NCBI RefSeq assembly: GCF_030815985.1
Contig: NZ_JAUSXM010000001.1
Location: forward strand, 1,054,001 to 1,118,000
From: Paenibacillus sp. W2I17
GTDB lineage: Bacteria; Bacillota; Bacilli; Paenibacillales; Paenibacillaceae
Length of the DNA stretch: 64,000 bases
Direction of reading: 5' to 3'
Part shown: piece after piece, positions 35,950 through 46,246 of the stretch
Position numbering within the stretch: the first letter of the stretch is position 1
Layout of the letters: the number at the start of each line of letters is the position of its first letter
The notes under the pieces: generated by a model
Told to the model about the DNA's origin: nothing
What the model saw: only the letters and a program-made list of their open reading frames with translations
Database searches by the model: none
Translations under genes and position numbers: made by a program

Positions 35950-36306
35950 ATGAAAAAAATAACATTGTTTATCTTCTTTAGTATGATTATACTTGCGGGC
36001 TGTTCTAACAAGGATGAGAAAGAGAATTATCCAGTTTTCGAGGGCACTGTAGTATTTAAAACAGATGAAAATGACAAGTACAGATTTCTTGTACTACAAA
36101 ATATAAGTAAGGAAGATCTGGAGAATGGAAATCTTGAGGATTTTATAGAACTAGCACAAGACCAGGAAGCTTCGTATTATTTGGTCGATAGAGAAACATA
36201 TGAAACAATTGAAATAGGCCAAAGAGTAAGAATTACTACTGGCTTTGACCAACTAGAACCCTCGCCACCCATTAGAACGGTTGTGAGTATTGAAAAAATA
36301 GACTAA
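35950..36306 (+). CDS. Small lipoprotein, DUF3221-like
   Basis: 118 residues. KKITLFIFFSMIILAGCSNKDE is a lipoprotein signal with lipobox LAGC; Cys is at about 18. The mature part (FEGTVVFKTDENDKYRFLVL, YYLVDRETYETIEIGQRVRI) resembles DUF3221 beta-barrel lipoproteins of Bacilli. Role unknown. AAGGAGG lies 6 nt before ATG 35950. Confidence 0.8.
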   Translation: MKKITLFIFFSMIILAGCSNKDEKENYPVFEGTVVFKTDENDKYRFLVLQNISKEDLENGNLEDFIELAQDQEASYYLVDRETYETIEIGQRVRITTGFDQLEPSPPIRTVVSIEKID

Positions 36307-36320
36307 GATTTTTTCTATTG

Positions 36321-36378
36321 CAAAACGATAAAAAGACCTTAACGTTTCAAGCGAACGTAAGGTCTTTTTATCGTTTTG
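36321..36378. terminator. Terminator with an unusually long 20-bp perfect stem
   Basis: Bases 36321-36340 are perfectly complementary to 36359-36378, and the 18-nt centre holds a further AACGTT/AACGT pairing. T-runs occur on both strands. It separates the plus-strand lipoprotein gene from the minus-strand beta-xylosidase gene. The stem is longer than usual for a terminator. Confidence 0.75.
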
Positions 36379-36582
36379 GTTTCAAGAGTTCAGAGTTAAA
36401 TCGCCCGCGGTTAAATCCGACCGGCCTCTCATTTCCATTATTGACCCTAACGATATCAACTGATTTATATGGAATAATGTGCCTTTTTAAAATTAAAACC
36501 CGCTGATAATTTCTAATTTTACATGGATAAATATGTGATTTGGTCCTCTTTGGATTGTCCCCTGCTCTTTCCAAAAAGACCG

Positions 36583-38199
36583 TCACATGTTTTCCGATAA
36601 ACCAGCTGCATGCTTTGTTTCTCTATACATAAAGTAATCAAAATCGGCATGTTTGCGGGTTCCACCAAGATCCTGCACACAAAGACCAATATAGGTTCCC
36701 GTAAACCGGATATACTCCGGAGATTCATCGGACAGATGTGTGATATCAATCCACCCACCTGCTGTATTCCAGGATGAATCACTATTTAACGCATAATAAA
36801 AGCGGACGCGATCTTGATCCACCACAGCCTTTAAACGGAGCGTGCTCACCGACTCTAGCGGAATATCCTCAAGCAGTTCGTCGTATACCCCGTATTTGGA
36901 CTGAATGATCCCCAGGCAGAGCCCTTTATCCTCATGATAAGTTACACGTAAGTAGAGATAGTCCTGGGTATCGTAGTACAAAATCAAGCCTGCCATTTGC
37001 TGTGGATGGTCCGGCGCAAATTCCAGACACGTCTCGGCTTCACATTCCAAGGCCTGAAGTCTCCGTGCGATCATGCTTTGCCTGTGCGTTGAACTCATCG
37101 ACTCCATGCCGTGCAAGCGCAAGTAACCGGGACGTTCCGTCAAGCTGAGCCAAGTCGAATCGGGTGGAATGCGAAGTGTATTCCAATCATGCCGAAGCTC
37201 AAAGTGATCAAAGTCATCCATTTCAGCAATCGGCTCAAACGGATGGGACTGGATCATCGGTGCAGGCACCTGAACCTCCGGATATCGGTCACCGCTCGCA
37301 AGTCTCAGCCAGCCGTCCTCGCTCCACGTACATGGCTGAAGTGCGGTCTCACGTCCAAGAATGCAATATTTGTGATGAACGGGTCGTCCGACCAGATGAG
37401 CCATGTACCATTCGCCGGTGTGCGTTTCGACTAGACTACCGTGGCCTGCCTTTTGCAGAGCTAAATCCGGTCTGCCATATGAAGTGAGGATCGGATTGGC
37501 AGGATCGACCTCGTAAGGGCCTTGTAACGTACGGGAACGTGCTGCGGTAACCGCATGCTCATAACCGGTTCCACCTTCAGCCGCAATGAGATAATAATAG
37601 TCCTTGTGTTTATACAGGTGGGGTGCTTCGGTCAGGCCTAATTCTGTTCCCTTAAATATGTTCATGGCCGGTCCGATCAGCTTATGTTCCTGGACGGAAT
37701 ATTCCTGAAGAACGATGCCTGCAAACCGATTTTTGCCCTTACGGTGATCCCATATCATATTGACCAGCCATTTGCGTCCGTCTTCATCATGAAACAGGGA
37801 AGGATCAAAACCGCTGCTGTTCAGATACACCGGTTCGGACCAAGGACCCTCGATATCCGTTGCTGTCACAAGGTAATTGTGGGTATCTTTAAAAGCGCCT
37901 ACCCGGCTTTTGACATCGGTGTAAATCAGGTAAAACACACCGTTGTCGTAACTAAGACAGGGTGCCCATACGCCTCCGGAATTAATGTTGCCCTCCATGT
38001 TCAACTGCGTTACACGAGTCAGCGGAGAAGCGATTGGCCGCCAATGAACCAAATCCCGGGAATGGTGAATCCGTACACCAGGGAACCATTCAAAGGTGGA
38101 AGTAGCAATATAGTAATCCTCCTCTGCTCGGCAGATGGACGGATCGGGATGGAAACCGGGAAGGATGGGATTGGTGATCATTTTCTTGATCTTATTCAT
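36583..38199 (-). CDS. xynB: Beta-xylosidase, GH43 (XynB type)
   Basis: 538 residues, cytosolic. NPILPGFHPDPSICR gives the catalytic base Asp of the five-bladed propeller; SGFDPSLFHDEDG holds the pKa-modulating Asp; TEAPHLYK holds the acid Glu. A C-terminal beta-sandwich (about 330-530, with LRLHGMES and LYYDTQDYLYLRVTY) is the XynB/GH43_11 accessory domain. It trims xylose from xylo-oligosaccharides. ATG 38199 follows GGAGG. It is the last gene of the pentose-oxidation operon, so xylose release and breakdown are co-expressed. Confidence 0.88.
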   Translation of the reverse strand: MNKIKKMITNPILPGFHPDPSICRAEEDYYIATSTFEWFPGVRIHHSRDLVHWRPIASPLTRVTQLNMEGNINSGGVWAPCLSYDNGVFYLIYTDVKSRVGAFKDTHNYLVTATDIEGPWSEPVYLNSSGFDPSLFHDEDGRKWLVNMIWDHRKGKNRFAGIVLQEYSVQEHKLIGPAMNIFKGTELGLTEAPHLYKHKDYYYLIAAEGGTGYEHAVTAARSRTLQGPYEVDPANPILTSYGRPDLALQKAGHGSLVETHTGEWYMAHLVGRPVHHKYCILGRETALQPCTWSEDGWLRLASGDRYPEVQVPAPMIQSHPFEPIAEMDDFDHFELRHDWNTLRIPPDSTWLSLTERPGYLRLHGMESMSSTHRQSMIARRLQALECEAETCLEFAPDHPQQMAGLILYYDTQDYLYLRVTYHEDKGLCLGIIQSKYGVYDELLEDIPLESVSTLRLKAVVDQDRVRFYYALNSDSSWNTAGGWIDITHLSDESPEYIRFTGTYIGLCVQDLGGTRKHADFDYFMYRETKHAAGLSENM

Positions 38200-38261
38200 G
38201 GAAGAAACCTCCGGTATGAAAGTAATGATTTGTACAACAACAGATACAAGAAAGGTAGATA

Positions 38262-40238
38262 TCAGTACCAGCCCAGCGCTTTTTTGCCGGCTTCCAGGGC
38301 GGTTATGATCCGCTCTACATCATATACATTCCCTCTCCAAGTCCCACCGCTGACCGATTGCAATGCAGCCCAGAGCTTTGTATCATCCGGCAAAGCCTCA
38401 TCAGGCTTCATATCCGGATGGAAGGACCTTTGTGCCAGGATGAGAGCACCTTCTTCCGGCGAAAACTCCAGATCGCCTTCTCCGACAAAGTTAATGCTAC
38501 CCTCCAGCGTGTTACGATCAACCGTGATGTCAATCAGGTCTCCGTTCCGCAGCTTGCCAATCGGTCCGCCTGCCAGCGCTTCGGGGCCAACATGACCAAT
38601 ACACGCTCCGGTGGAAACACCGGAGAACCGGGCATCCGTAATCAGTGACACGTATTTGCCAAAAGGCAAATGTTTAAGCGCAGATGTAAGCTGGTACGTC
38701 TCCTCCATTCCAGTTCCCGATGGACCTCGCCCGAGAAGCACAACAACGTCGCCAGCCAGAATACCTCCGGTCTTAATCGCATGGATCGCCTCACGTTCAG
38801 TGGTAAACACCTTTGCTCTGCCACGATGACGGTATACGCCATGCTCATCCAGCACAGCAGGATCAATAGAGGTGGATTTGATGACAGAACCTTCTGGAGC
38901 GATATTCCCGGTTGGAAATGTTACAGTCGATGAGATTCCAAGCCGCTGAGCGTGTTCTACACTCATGATGACACTGTCCGGATCGATACCGTCCTGCTCT
39001 TTTAACTGCTTCCGCATGAGATAACGGCGTTCCGACGATTCCCACCAGTCCAGTACCTGACCCAATGAAGTACCTGTAACCGTTGGTACAGACTCATCCA
39101 ACAGACCAAGCTGTCTGAGGTGGAGCATGACCTCCGGTACACCTCCTGCCTGAAAGACACGTATGGTCGGATAAAAGATCGGTCCATTTGGCAGGGCACT
39201 AACCAGCCTCGGAACATTTTTGTTGACCTGTATCCAGTCCTGTACCGTGGGTATGGTTAAACCGGCTGCATGGGCAATCGCCGGTATGTGAAGAAGCAGA
39301 TTGGTCGATCCGCCAAACGCGGCATGAACGGTCATCGCATTGCGAATGGATGCATCGGTGACAATGTCTGCCATTCTCATCCCCTGTGACTCCATGTGGA
39401 TGAGTGCACGTGAAGATTGGCGCGCCATTTCAAACCAGATGGGCTGTCCGGAAGGTGCAAGCGCAGCATGTGGCACTGTCATACCCAGTGCCTCTGCTAC
39501 AACCTGGGCCGTAGCCGCGGTACCTAGAAACTGACAGCCTCCTCCCGGTGTAGCACAAGCTCGACATCCTAAATCCGAAGCCATTTCCAGAGAAAGTTCC
39601 CCGTTGACGTACCGTGCACCGATGGTCTGAATTTTACCGGCATCCTCTCCATCGGTAGGCGGAAGTGTGACGCCACCGGGAACAATTACACCAGGCAATT
39701 GCGGCATGCCGGCAAGTGCGAGCATCATCGCTGGAAGACCTTTGTCACAAGTGGCGACACCAAGCACGCCTTTACGAGTTGGTAGCGAGCGAATCAGTCT
39801 GCGAAATACCATAGCGGCATCATTCCTGTACGGAAGCGAGTCAAACATGCCGGTCGTCCCCTGTGATCTGCCGTCACACGGATCGCTGACATATCCGGCA
39901 AACGGGATTCCTCCCCGGCTTGACAGTTCTTCTGCGGCAGCCTTCATCAGCAGGCCGACCTCCCAGTGGCCGGTATGGTAACCGAGTGCTGCCGGGCTAC
40001 CGTCTTCATTCCGTATGCCACCTTGTGTACTCAAGATCAGAAATTGTTTTCCGTTCAATTCCCCGGGCTTCCAGCCCATTCCAACGTTCTGGGACATGCC
40101 GAACAAGTCGCCGCTTGGAGCATTCCGCAGCAAATCATCCGTTAAAGGCAGACGTCCGGCAGCCCCTGGAGCATGTGCTATGATATCGAAGCAGTTGGAC
40201 GCGGTCTCTCCCATAATCGACGTAATCTGTTCGTACAT
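38262..40238 (-). CDS. Pentonate dehydratase, IlvD/Edd family (YjhG/YagF type)
   Basis: 658 residues, the length of the YjhG/YagF D-xylonate dehydratases and longer than IlvD. Cluster-ligand cysteines are seen in [26 protein letters not shown] and [14 protein letters not shown]. The reaction is dehydration of D-xylonate (or L-arabonate) to 2-keto-3-deoxy-pentonate, first committed step of the Weimberg/Dahms routes. GGGAGG precedes ATG 40238; 16 bp separate it from the dehydrogenase gene upstream. Sugar stereochemistry cannot be read from sequence. Confidence 0.88.
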   Translation of the reverse strand: MYEQITSIMGETASNCFDIIAHAPGAAGRLPLTDDLLRNAPSGDLFGMSQNVGMGWKPGELNGKQFLILSTQGGIRNEDGSPAALGYHTGHWEVGLLMKAAAEELSSRGGIPFAGYVSDPCDGRSQGTTGMFDSLPYRNDAAMVFRRLIRSLPTRKGVLGVATCDKGLPAMMLALAGMPQLPGVIVPGGVTLPPTDGEDAGKIQTIGARYVNGELSLEMASDLGCRACATPGGGCQFLGTAATAQVVAEALGMTVPHAALAPSGQPIWFEMARQSSRALIHMESQGMRMADIVTDASIRNAMTVHAAFGGSTNLLLHIPAIAHAAGLTIPTVQDWIQVNKNVPRLVSALPNGPIFYPTIRVFQAGGVPEVMLHLRQLGLLDESVPTVTGTSLGQVLDWWESSERRYLMRKQLKEQDGIDPDSVIMSVEHAQRLGISSTVTFPTGNIAPEGSVIKSTSIDPAVLDEHGVYRHRGRAKVFTTEREAIHAIKTGGILAGDVVVLLGRGPSGTGMEETYQLTSALKHLPFGKYVSLITDARFSGVSTGACIGHVGPEALAGGPIGKLRNGDLIDITVDRNTLEGSINFVGEGDLEFSPEEGALILAQRSFHPDMKPDEALPDDTKLWAALQSVSGGTWRGNVYDVERIITALEAGKKALGWY

Positions 40239-40254
40239 GATAGCCTCCCACAGT

Positions 40255-41721
40255 TTATGACTTCACAAAGACCGTTTTGATGGCCGTGAAAAACTCGATA
40301 GCCGCTTGTCCCTGTTCTCTGGAGTGTGAACTCGACATCTTCATTCCGCCAAACGGAGCCTGCAGCTCTACGCCAGCCGTTTCTGCATTAATTCTGACGA
40401 GTCCTGCATCCATGTCCCGGATGAAAGACAACATGGCTCCGACGTTCTGTGTATAGATGGAAGCACTCAAGCCATAATCGCTATCATTAGCCGCTTCGAT
40501 CGCTTCCTCCAAGGAATCTACCGCAATCAAGGCCAGAACCGGGCCAAAGATTTCTTCCCGAGCGATGGACATATGGGATTCGACCCCTTCAAATACGGTC
40601 GGCTGCACATAGAATCCCTCTTCCAGTCCCGGACCGCCCCCTCTTTTTCCGCCAGCGAGCAGAACGGCACCTTCATCCTGGCCTTTTTGAATATAACTCA
40701 GCACGGTATTGAGCTGTCCTTCGCTTGCACATGGACCCATCCAGCTTCCAGAAGACATGCCGTCACCCAGCCGGATTTCCTGGATTTGCGAGAGCAGCTT
40801 TTCTTTAAAGGCATCGTATACTTTTCGTTCAATAATGACCTTGCTGGTGGCCGTACATTTTTGCCCGGTCGATTTCAACCCACCGCTGATCGTGGCTTCC
40901 ACAGCCAAATCCAGGTCAGCGTCAGCCGCGATAATAATCGGGTTTTTCCCACCCATTTCAAGTTGATACTTGGCCCCACGTGCCAGTGCTGCGCCGCCGA
41001 CCCGTTTGCCCACTTCATTGGAACCTGTGAACGTTATTCCGCCCACATCCGGATGCTCAGCAAGTGCAGATCCGATCACTGAGCCTCTGCCGCATACCAG
41101 ATTAAGAACGCCTGCCGGAATGCCCGCCTCTTCAAAACACTCCATTACTTTAGCCGCAGTGACCGCAGTTTCCTGAGCAGGCTTCAACACAACCGTATTG
41201 CCGTAAATCAAGGCCGGAGCCGTTTTCCAAATCGGAATGGCTACTGGGAAATTCCAAGGAGCAATAACCCCAACAACGCCAAGGGGTACGCGGGTCGTAA
41301 ACATCAGCGCTTCGCTGTCCGTTGATGGAATGACATCACCGGTTTTTCGCATGCCTTCTCCAGCGTAATACCTTAAGATCGCGACACCGCGCAGTGTCTC
41401 TCCTTTGGCTTCTGGGAGTGTTTTGCCCATTTCCCTGGTCATCGCCTCTGCAACCTCATCGGCCCGGCGTTCCAACACATTGGCTGCCTGAAATAGATAG
41501 TTTCCGCGTTCCGCGCCCGATAACCTCCGCCAATCTTTTGCTGCTTCCTTCGCGGCTGCAACAGCCCGGTTCAGATCCTCTACGCCTGAGGTGGGTACGT
41601 AGCCAACTACCTCCTTCCGATTCGCCGGGTTGATGCTCGGTTCGGTTTCACCGGACGTCGCCTTCACCCATTCTCCGTTAATGTAATTGCTGTATGTCTG
41701 CTCTACCTGAAATGTGGTCAT
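40255..41721 (-). CDS. Aldehyde dehydrogenase, probable 2-oxoglutarate semialdehyde dehydrogenase
   Basis: About 488 residues. NAD(P)-binding [12 protein letters not shown], catalytic general base in LEMGGKNP and nucleophile Cys in GQKCTAT are all present. In a pentose-oxidation operon the expected reaction is 2-oxoglutarate semialdehyde to 2-oxoglutarate. The second ATG (41721) is chosen since AAGGAGG is 9 nt before it and abuts the first ATG. Confidence 0.87.
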   Translation of the reverse strand: MTTFQVEQTYSNYINGEWVKATSGETEPSINPANRKEVVGYVPTSGVEDLNRAVAAAKEAAKDWRRLSGAERGNYLFQAANVLERRADEVAEAMTREMGKTLPEAKGETLRGVAILRYYAGEGMRKTGDVIPSTDSEALMFTTRVPLGVVGVIAPWNFPVAIPIWKTAPALIYGNTVVLKPAQETAVTAAKVMECFEEAGIPAGVLNLVCGRGSVIGSALAEHPDVGGITFTGSNEVGKRVGGAALARGAKYQLEMGGKNPIIIAADADLDLAVEATISGGLKSTGQKCTATSKVIIERKVYDAFKEKLLSQIQEIRLGDGMSSGSWMGPCASEGQLNTVLSYIQKGQDEGAVLLAGGKRGGGPGLEEGFYVQPTVFEGVESHMSIAREEIFGPVLALIAVDSLEEAIEAANDSDYGLSASIYTQNVGAMLSFIRDMDAGLVRINAETAGVELQAPFGGMKMSSSHSREQGQAAIEFFTAIKTVFVKS

Positions 41722-41742
41722 CGCATTCATCCTCCTTGTACA

Positions 41743-42618
41743 TTAGTTTGAAATGACTGGATTAATAAGTGTCCCGATATCGCTAATGGATATTTCAATG
41801 CGGTCCCCGGGTGCAAGTGTAAAATCATTGGGTGGCACGATGCTAGTACCTGTCAATAACACCGTACCGTCAAACAAATCGTTATCTCTGGCCAGAAAAG
41901 AAACCAGCTCATCAAGTTTTCGGTTTAACTCACTTGTGCTTGCCTCGCTTTTGACAACTATTTCACTTTCGCGATATATTTCGCAGACGATGCTGAACGC
42001 ATATGGATCCTGCACCGTTTCCGCTAGACGAATGGATGGACCTATGGAGCAGGAATTGCGCCACATTTTTGCTTGCGGCAGATACAGCGGGTTTTCCCCT
42101 TCAATATCGCGGCAGCTCATGTCATTGCCAACGATGTATCCCACAATGCTGCCATCCGCGGCAAGCACCAACCCCAGCTCAGGCTCCGGGATCTGCCAAT
42201 TGGAATCGCTGCGAAGTGTGACAGCCTCATTAGGCCCGACGGTGCGGGCAGCTGTAGATTTAAAAAAGATCTCCGGTCTTTCGGCATCGTAAACTTTATC
42301 GTAAAAGGTCTTTGCATCCAGCTTGCCTTCCGTTGCTTCATAATTTCGCGCTTCGCGGCTGCGTTGATAAGTTACACCCGCCGCCCATACTTCCGGAGCT
42401 TCCAATGGAGTGATTAGATGCAAGGAAGTCCAATCGTCAGTTAACTTGTTTGACGGTTTAAAAGCGCTTTCAACAAGTTGAACTGGAGAGACCCCCTGCT
42501 TTCTTGCTTGATAGATCAAAGTCATAAAATCTGCTTGTGGCAAACGATACGCTTGTTCATCATCCGTAACGGCTGCCAGCCACTTCTGTTGTCCGTCCAG
42601 AAATCGAATAATTCTCAT
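41743..42618 (-). CDS. Fumarylacetoacetate-hydrolase family protein, probable 2-keto-3-deoxypentonate dehydratase
   Basis: 291 residues. The FAH-fold metal site is visible in EPELGLVL, GYIVGNDMSCRDIEGENPLYLPQAK and LLTGTSIVPP. FAH enzymes of this length in pentonate operons dehydrate 2-keto-3-deoxy-D-xylonate or L-arabonate to 2-oxoglutarate semialdehyde; that role is inferred from its neighbours. GGAGG precedes ATG 42618. It is the first gene of the four-gene operon. Confidence 0.85.
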   Translation of the reverse strand: MRIIRFLDGQQKWLAAVTDDEQAYRLPQADFMTLIYQARKQGVSPVQLVESAFKPSNKLTDDWTSLHLITPLEAPEVWAAGVTYQRSREARNYEATEGKLDAKTFYDKVYDAERPEIFFKSTAARTVGPNEAVTLRSDSNWQIPEPELGLVLAADGSIVGYIVGNDMSCRDIEGENPLYLPQAKMWRNSCSIGPSIRLAETVQDPYAFSIVCEIYRESEIVVKSEASTSELNRKLDELVSFLARDNDLFDGTVLLTGTSIVPPNDFTLAPGDRIEISISDIGTLINPVISN

Positions 42619-42659
42619 TCAAGCTTGCCTCCATTTTTCCCCATCGGGTTGATAATACT

Positions 42660-42679
42660 ACCATAGCATCCGCTATGGT
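42660..42679. promoter_or_regulatory. Inverted repeat in the divergent promoter region of the pentose operon
   Basis: ACCATAGC and GCTATGGT form a perfect 8-bp-arm dyad around ATCC, 41 bp before the FAH start and 161 bp before the AraC start. It may be an operator or a 5'-leader hairpin. No cre box was recognised in this gap. Confidence 0.45.
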
Positions 42680-42840
42680 TCATGACGATGTTCTAATCAC
42701 TCCCACGATTTACCCTTTTCACGCATTTTTTTTCTGTTAAGATGAGGTTAGATTCGTTTCGTTGAACTAAAGAAGATTTACGAGGACACTTCGATGACAG
42801 GATGTTGGAATATAGAATAGTACAAGGGGGTTGGTTTGCT

Positions 42841-43755
42841 GTGACCAAGCTTTCGGATGCTGTGTATTTAGGGCGTCTGCCCGATGTTCGCATGTCTTTT
42901 CAATTATTGGGGCTGCATGCAAGAAAAGTAGATTCCAGCTGGACTTATCCGTCCCATGAACATTCAATGTATGAAGTGCACTGGATGATGGACGGGCAGA
43001 TGAACATGGTTGTCAACGGTCAGTCTTATCGTCAGTCGGTTGGCGACCTTCTGTTCATCCGGCCTGGTATGACCCACTCTTGCACCGGAGCCGGACCGGA
43101 GGGGTTCACTTATTTTTCCGTGCATTTCAGCATACACGATACATCCTTTTGCAGAGAACTTAACCGTTGCAAAGACATCTATTATCCGGCAAATTCGAAT
43201 TTGGCTCTGGGGCTCTCCTCTTCCCTGTCTACTTTGTATGGTTTGGCCACAGAGCATTTGTCTAGCTCGCTATCTTCCTCCAAACAAATGAAAGTACATG
43301 CCGCTGTGTTTGAACTGCTTGGTTCCCTGGTTGGTCAGTTATCTCAGCAAGCCTCCGTTACGTTGTCGAGAAAAGAAACTATTGCCCATCAGATTGCTGA
43401 GCACATTGAGGATTCGGTAAGATATATCCATCTTCACGGGGAAATTCAGGAGAGCGATCGAACCTGGATTCAGGACATTGCCAAGTCGCTGAGCATTAGC
43501 CCGTCACAGGTTAATCGTATTTTTCGGCAGGTGTACGGCATCGCTCCACGCAAGTTTCTATCCGAAACCCTTCTGAACGAAGCGCAGCGGCTGTTAAAGC
43601 AAACCGACCTGAACATAGACCATATTGCGATGATGCTGGGGTATAAGACCAATGCGCATTTTAGTCGCCAATTCAAGCGGTGGACAGGCATCGCGCCAAG
43701 CGAATATCGCAGCCATTCGCAGCAGGCTGGAGAAGCCAACGTTGCGGATGACTAA
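42841..43755 (+). CDS. AraC family regulator of the pentose operon
   Basis: About 304 residues from GTG 42841, chosen because AAGGGGG lies 10 nt upstream. The cupin-type effector domain (about 20-130) has PSHEHSMYEVHWMMDGQ and GDLLFIRPGMTHSC; the AraC domain is about 200-300 (IAKSLSISPSQVNRIFRQVYG, IDHIAMMLGYKTNAHFSRQFKRWTG). Divergent from the four-gene operon, it is its likely activator. Confidence 0.9.
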   Translation: MTKLSDAVYLGRLPDVRMSFQLLGLHARKVDSSWTYPSHEHSMYEVHWMMDGQMNMVVNGQSYRQSVGDLLFIRPGMTHSCTGAGPEGFTYFSVHFSIHDTSFCRELNRCKDIYYPANSNLALGLSSSLSTLYGLATEHLSSSLSSSKQMKVHAAVFELLGSLVGQLSQQASVTLSRKETIAHQIAEHIEDSVRYIHLHGEIQESDRTWIQDIAKSLSISPSQVNRIFRQVYGIAPRKFLSETLLNEAQRLLKQTDLNIDHIAMMLGYKTNAHFSRQFKRWTGIAPSEYRSHSQQAGEANVADD

Positions 43756-43806
43756 AAGTTTAATCATAAAAACCCCAATTGTCTGAGCCGCAGAGGCTGA
43801 GCGGTC

Positions 43807-43848
43807 AACAAAACAGCTACTGGATGACCAGCAGCTGCTTTGTTTTGT
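43807..43848. terminator. Bidirectional terminator between AraC and GH43 genes
   Basis: CAAAACAGCTACTGG and CCAGCAGCTGCTTTGTTTTG form an imperfect stem around ATGA, rich in A on the left and T on the right, between two convergent genes. Confidence 0.65.
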
Positions 43849-43879
43849 CTCTGGATTGCTCAGATCATGTGTTTGAAGA

Positions 43880-45301
43880 TTACGCTAAAATAAATGATGC
43901 AAGACTTGCACTTCCCGAACCTCTGTACGTAAAATACAAAGCCTGTATACCATCCGGAATGGTCATCTCGATTGAATAGGGTTTCCAATGATTGGTGAAA
44001 TGTACCGGGATTGTACCCAGGACAGGACCGTCCCATGCGGTTTTGACCTCAAATACCCCGTGACAATATCCCCGTACCTTGATCGAGACCTGGCGAATTC
44101 CTCGGCAATCAAAGTATTTAAAACCTGCCGTTGCGGATTCAACCATATTGGCGATATATCCGACTTCTTCATCACCGTCTCTACCATCCTGGGTGATCTT
44201 TGGAAAGCGGCTGTCCAGCCAGGCTCCTGCCCCGAAACCTCCAGTGTACTTCTGATCATCTTTGGTCAAAAGATTACATGCAAGATATGCGGGGTACTCG
44301 CCTTTTCCTTCAAGCGGTCTCCCACTTGGACCAGAGGAGGTCATTTCCACCTGAGGAATGCTGCCGTCCTCTTCAAAAGATATCTTCTCAATACAGCCCT
44401 GCCGGTTGAATGCATCCCCATTGGTATGACGGTGATAGAAGACATACCAGTCTCCGTTGATCTCCACAATGCTGCCATGGTTATTGCCTCCATAATACAT
44501 GGGTTTGTCAGCAGGTTTGTAGGAGTCGATATGGAGATCACAGTTGCTTACGATGACGCCCTGATATGTAAATCCTTTATTTGGAAATCGGCTGGTGGCA
44601 TAACATAATTCATGCATAACGATGGAGGAATACACCAGATAGTAGGTATCACCTCTCTTCCGGATGGAAGGCGCCTCAAAAAATTCATGGCCCTCATAAC
44701 CGCTGCCCTCACTGTAAGGTACACTCGGTGCTACGAATACAGGTTCTTCCACAATCGTCAGCATATCCGGACCTAGCATCGTGGCCATCGCGCCATGTCT
44801 TGATTGGTCTCCGGCCGCACAGAAGCCGGTATACAGATAAGTGTGCTGTCCTTCAGTCATCACGCCGGGATCGAACTGGGGCTCGTCCCCTTCTCTTTCG
44901 CCCAGACGAGTGCCGTCGTCATATTGTACATAACCATAGAATTCATATTTACCGGCAGGTGCATCACATACAGCCACCGAAACAACGGGTACCTTATCCA
45001 GCACATAATACAGATAATACCGCCCATCGGGACCCAGCGTAACATCTGGCGCATACAAGCACATATGGCCATTCGGATTCAGCGGGTCATCTGTTTTTCG
45101 GTAGATCACCCCTTCATTTCTCCAATTCCCAAGGTCATTCACGGGTGCAGACCAGCATACATAATCGTTCAGACAGAAGGCATGTCCGTGAAAACGGTCA
45201 TGTGAACCATACACATACACTCTTTCATTGAATACATAAGGCTCACTATCAGGTACGTACTCCCAGGATGGAAGATATGGGTTGAACCCCTGCTTGTTCA
45301 T
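43880..45301 (-). CDS. GH43 family glycosidase (arabinofuranosidase/xylosidase type), cytosolic
   Basis: About 473 residues; the start is set at ATG 45301 with GAGGAG 10 nt upstream. No signal peptide. The propeller motifs are present: PDSEPYVFNERVYVYGSHD (base region), QFDPGVMT (second Asp) and FFEAPSIRKRGDTYYLVYS (acid Glu). A carbohydrate-binding-module-6-like tail (about 375-470: KYFDCRGIRQVSIKVRGY, GPVLGTIPVHFTN) follows. It would remove arabinose or xylose from imported oligosaccharides. It is divergent from an AraC gene. Confidence 0.87.
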   Translation of the reverse strand: MNKQGFNPYLPSWEYVPDSEPYVFNERVYVYGSHDRFHGHAFCLNDYVCWSAPVNDLGNWRNEGVIYRKTDDPLNPNGHMCLYAPDVTLGPDGRYYLYYVLDKVPVVSVAVCDAPAGKYEFYGYVQYDDGTRLGEREGDEPQFDPGVMTEGQHTYLYTGFCAAGDQSRHGAMATMLGPDMLTIVEEPVFVAPSVPYSEGSGYEGHEFFEAPSIRKRGDTYYLVYSSIVMHELCYATSRFPNKGFTYQGVIVSNCDLHIDSYKPADKPMYYGGNNHGSIVEINGDWYVFYHRHTNGDAFNRQGCIEKISFEEDGSIPQVEMTSSGPSGRPLEGKGEYPAYLACNLLTKDDQKYTGGFGAGAWLDSRFPKITQDGRDGDEEVGYIANMVESATAGFKYFDCRGIRQVSIKVRGYCHGVFEVKTAWDGPVLGTIPVHFTNHWKPYSIEMTIPDGIQALYFTYRGSGSASLASFILA

Positions 45302-45436
45302 TCCAGCTACACTCCTCATATAATTGTAATAGTACATTCGTTCTATGAAATAAAGATAACTCTCGTATAATAAAAAATAGCTTAAGTAGTGTATGGGTTA
45401 TTCTTTTCTACAACTTAAAGATAAAGGGGAAGAACC

Positions 45437-46246
45437 ATGACATCTATTTTTTACGTTGAATGTGACGCGGTACATCAGAACCATTTTGTTTTTGATATCC
45501 CTGAAGGGCATGATGCCTGGTTATTAGTCATTACACAGACCCCTGCCCAGTTTTGGGTTGATGGACAACTTAAGGAATACCCGGCTCATTGTGCTGTACT
45601 TTTCAAACCGTATCAAAAAATATATTATCGGGCTTGTTCAGAGCGCTATATAAATGATTGGATTCGTTTTGAAAGTGATGAACCGTTTGTAACCGATACC
45701 TCCCTTCCGCCAGGCACACCTTTCCCACTGGATGATCCGGAATACTGTCATAAGCTGTTCCAATTGCTTGTTGCAGAGCATTCTTTTCAGAACGATTACC
45801 GGGAATCATCCATCAATTGCCTGCTGCGAACCTTGTTCAATAAATTGCTTGAGTCTTGTGTCCAAGAGGATATTAGTCCTCAGCACTATCCTCTGTTGAA
45901 GCTTCGAACGGCAATTCATAACGATCCCAGCCATCCTTGGACCATATCGGAAATGGCGAAGATCATAAACGTCAGCCCGGGGTACCTGCAGTTGATGTAC
46001 AAGAAATCGTTTGGCCTCTCGTGTATGGAGGATGTTATTCATAGCAGAATACGTTTGGCCAAAGAATATCTCAGACATCATTTGTATACGGTTGCAGAGA
46101 TTGCTGATCGATGCGGTTACCGTAATGTCGAGCATTTTTGCAGGCAGTTCAAACAAATGACCGGTTCCTCGCCTAAACAGTTTCATAAACGACGTGGAGG
46201 TGTCCCGGCTGACTTAACAGAGTTGGGATATAAATCTCACTTTTAA
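45437..46246 (+). CDS. AraC family regulator divergent from the GH43 gene
   Basis: 269 residues. N-terminal effector domain about 10-140 (WLLVITQTPAQFWVDGQLKEYPAH); C-terminal AraC domain about 160-260 (ISEMAKIINVSPGYLQLMYKKSFG, VAEIADRCGYRNVEHFCRQFKQMTG). ATG 45437 follows AAAGGGGAAG. Its likely target is the divergent GH43 gene 135 bp away. Confidence 0.9.
   Translation: MTSIFYVECDAVHQNHFVFDIPEGHDAWLLVITQTPAQFWVDGQLKEYPAHCAVLFKPYQKIYYRACSERYINDWIRFESDEPFVTDTSLPPGTPFPLDDPEYCHKLFQLLVAEHSFQNDYRESSINCLLRTLFNKLLESCVQEDISPQHYPLLKLRTAIHNDPSHPWTISEMAKIINVSPGYLQLMYKKSFGLSCMEDVIHSRIRLAKEYLRHHLYTVAEIADRCGYRNVEHFCRQFKQMTGSSPKQFHKRRGGVPADLTELGYKSHF

Noticed and set aside
44728..45205. Plus-strand frames of 104 and 133 codons opposite the GH43 gene at 43880-45301
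   Set aside because: Antisense shadows of the GH43 gene without ribosome sites or motifs.
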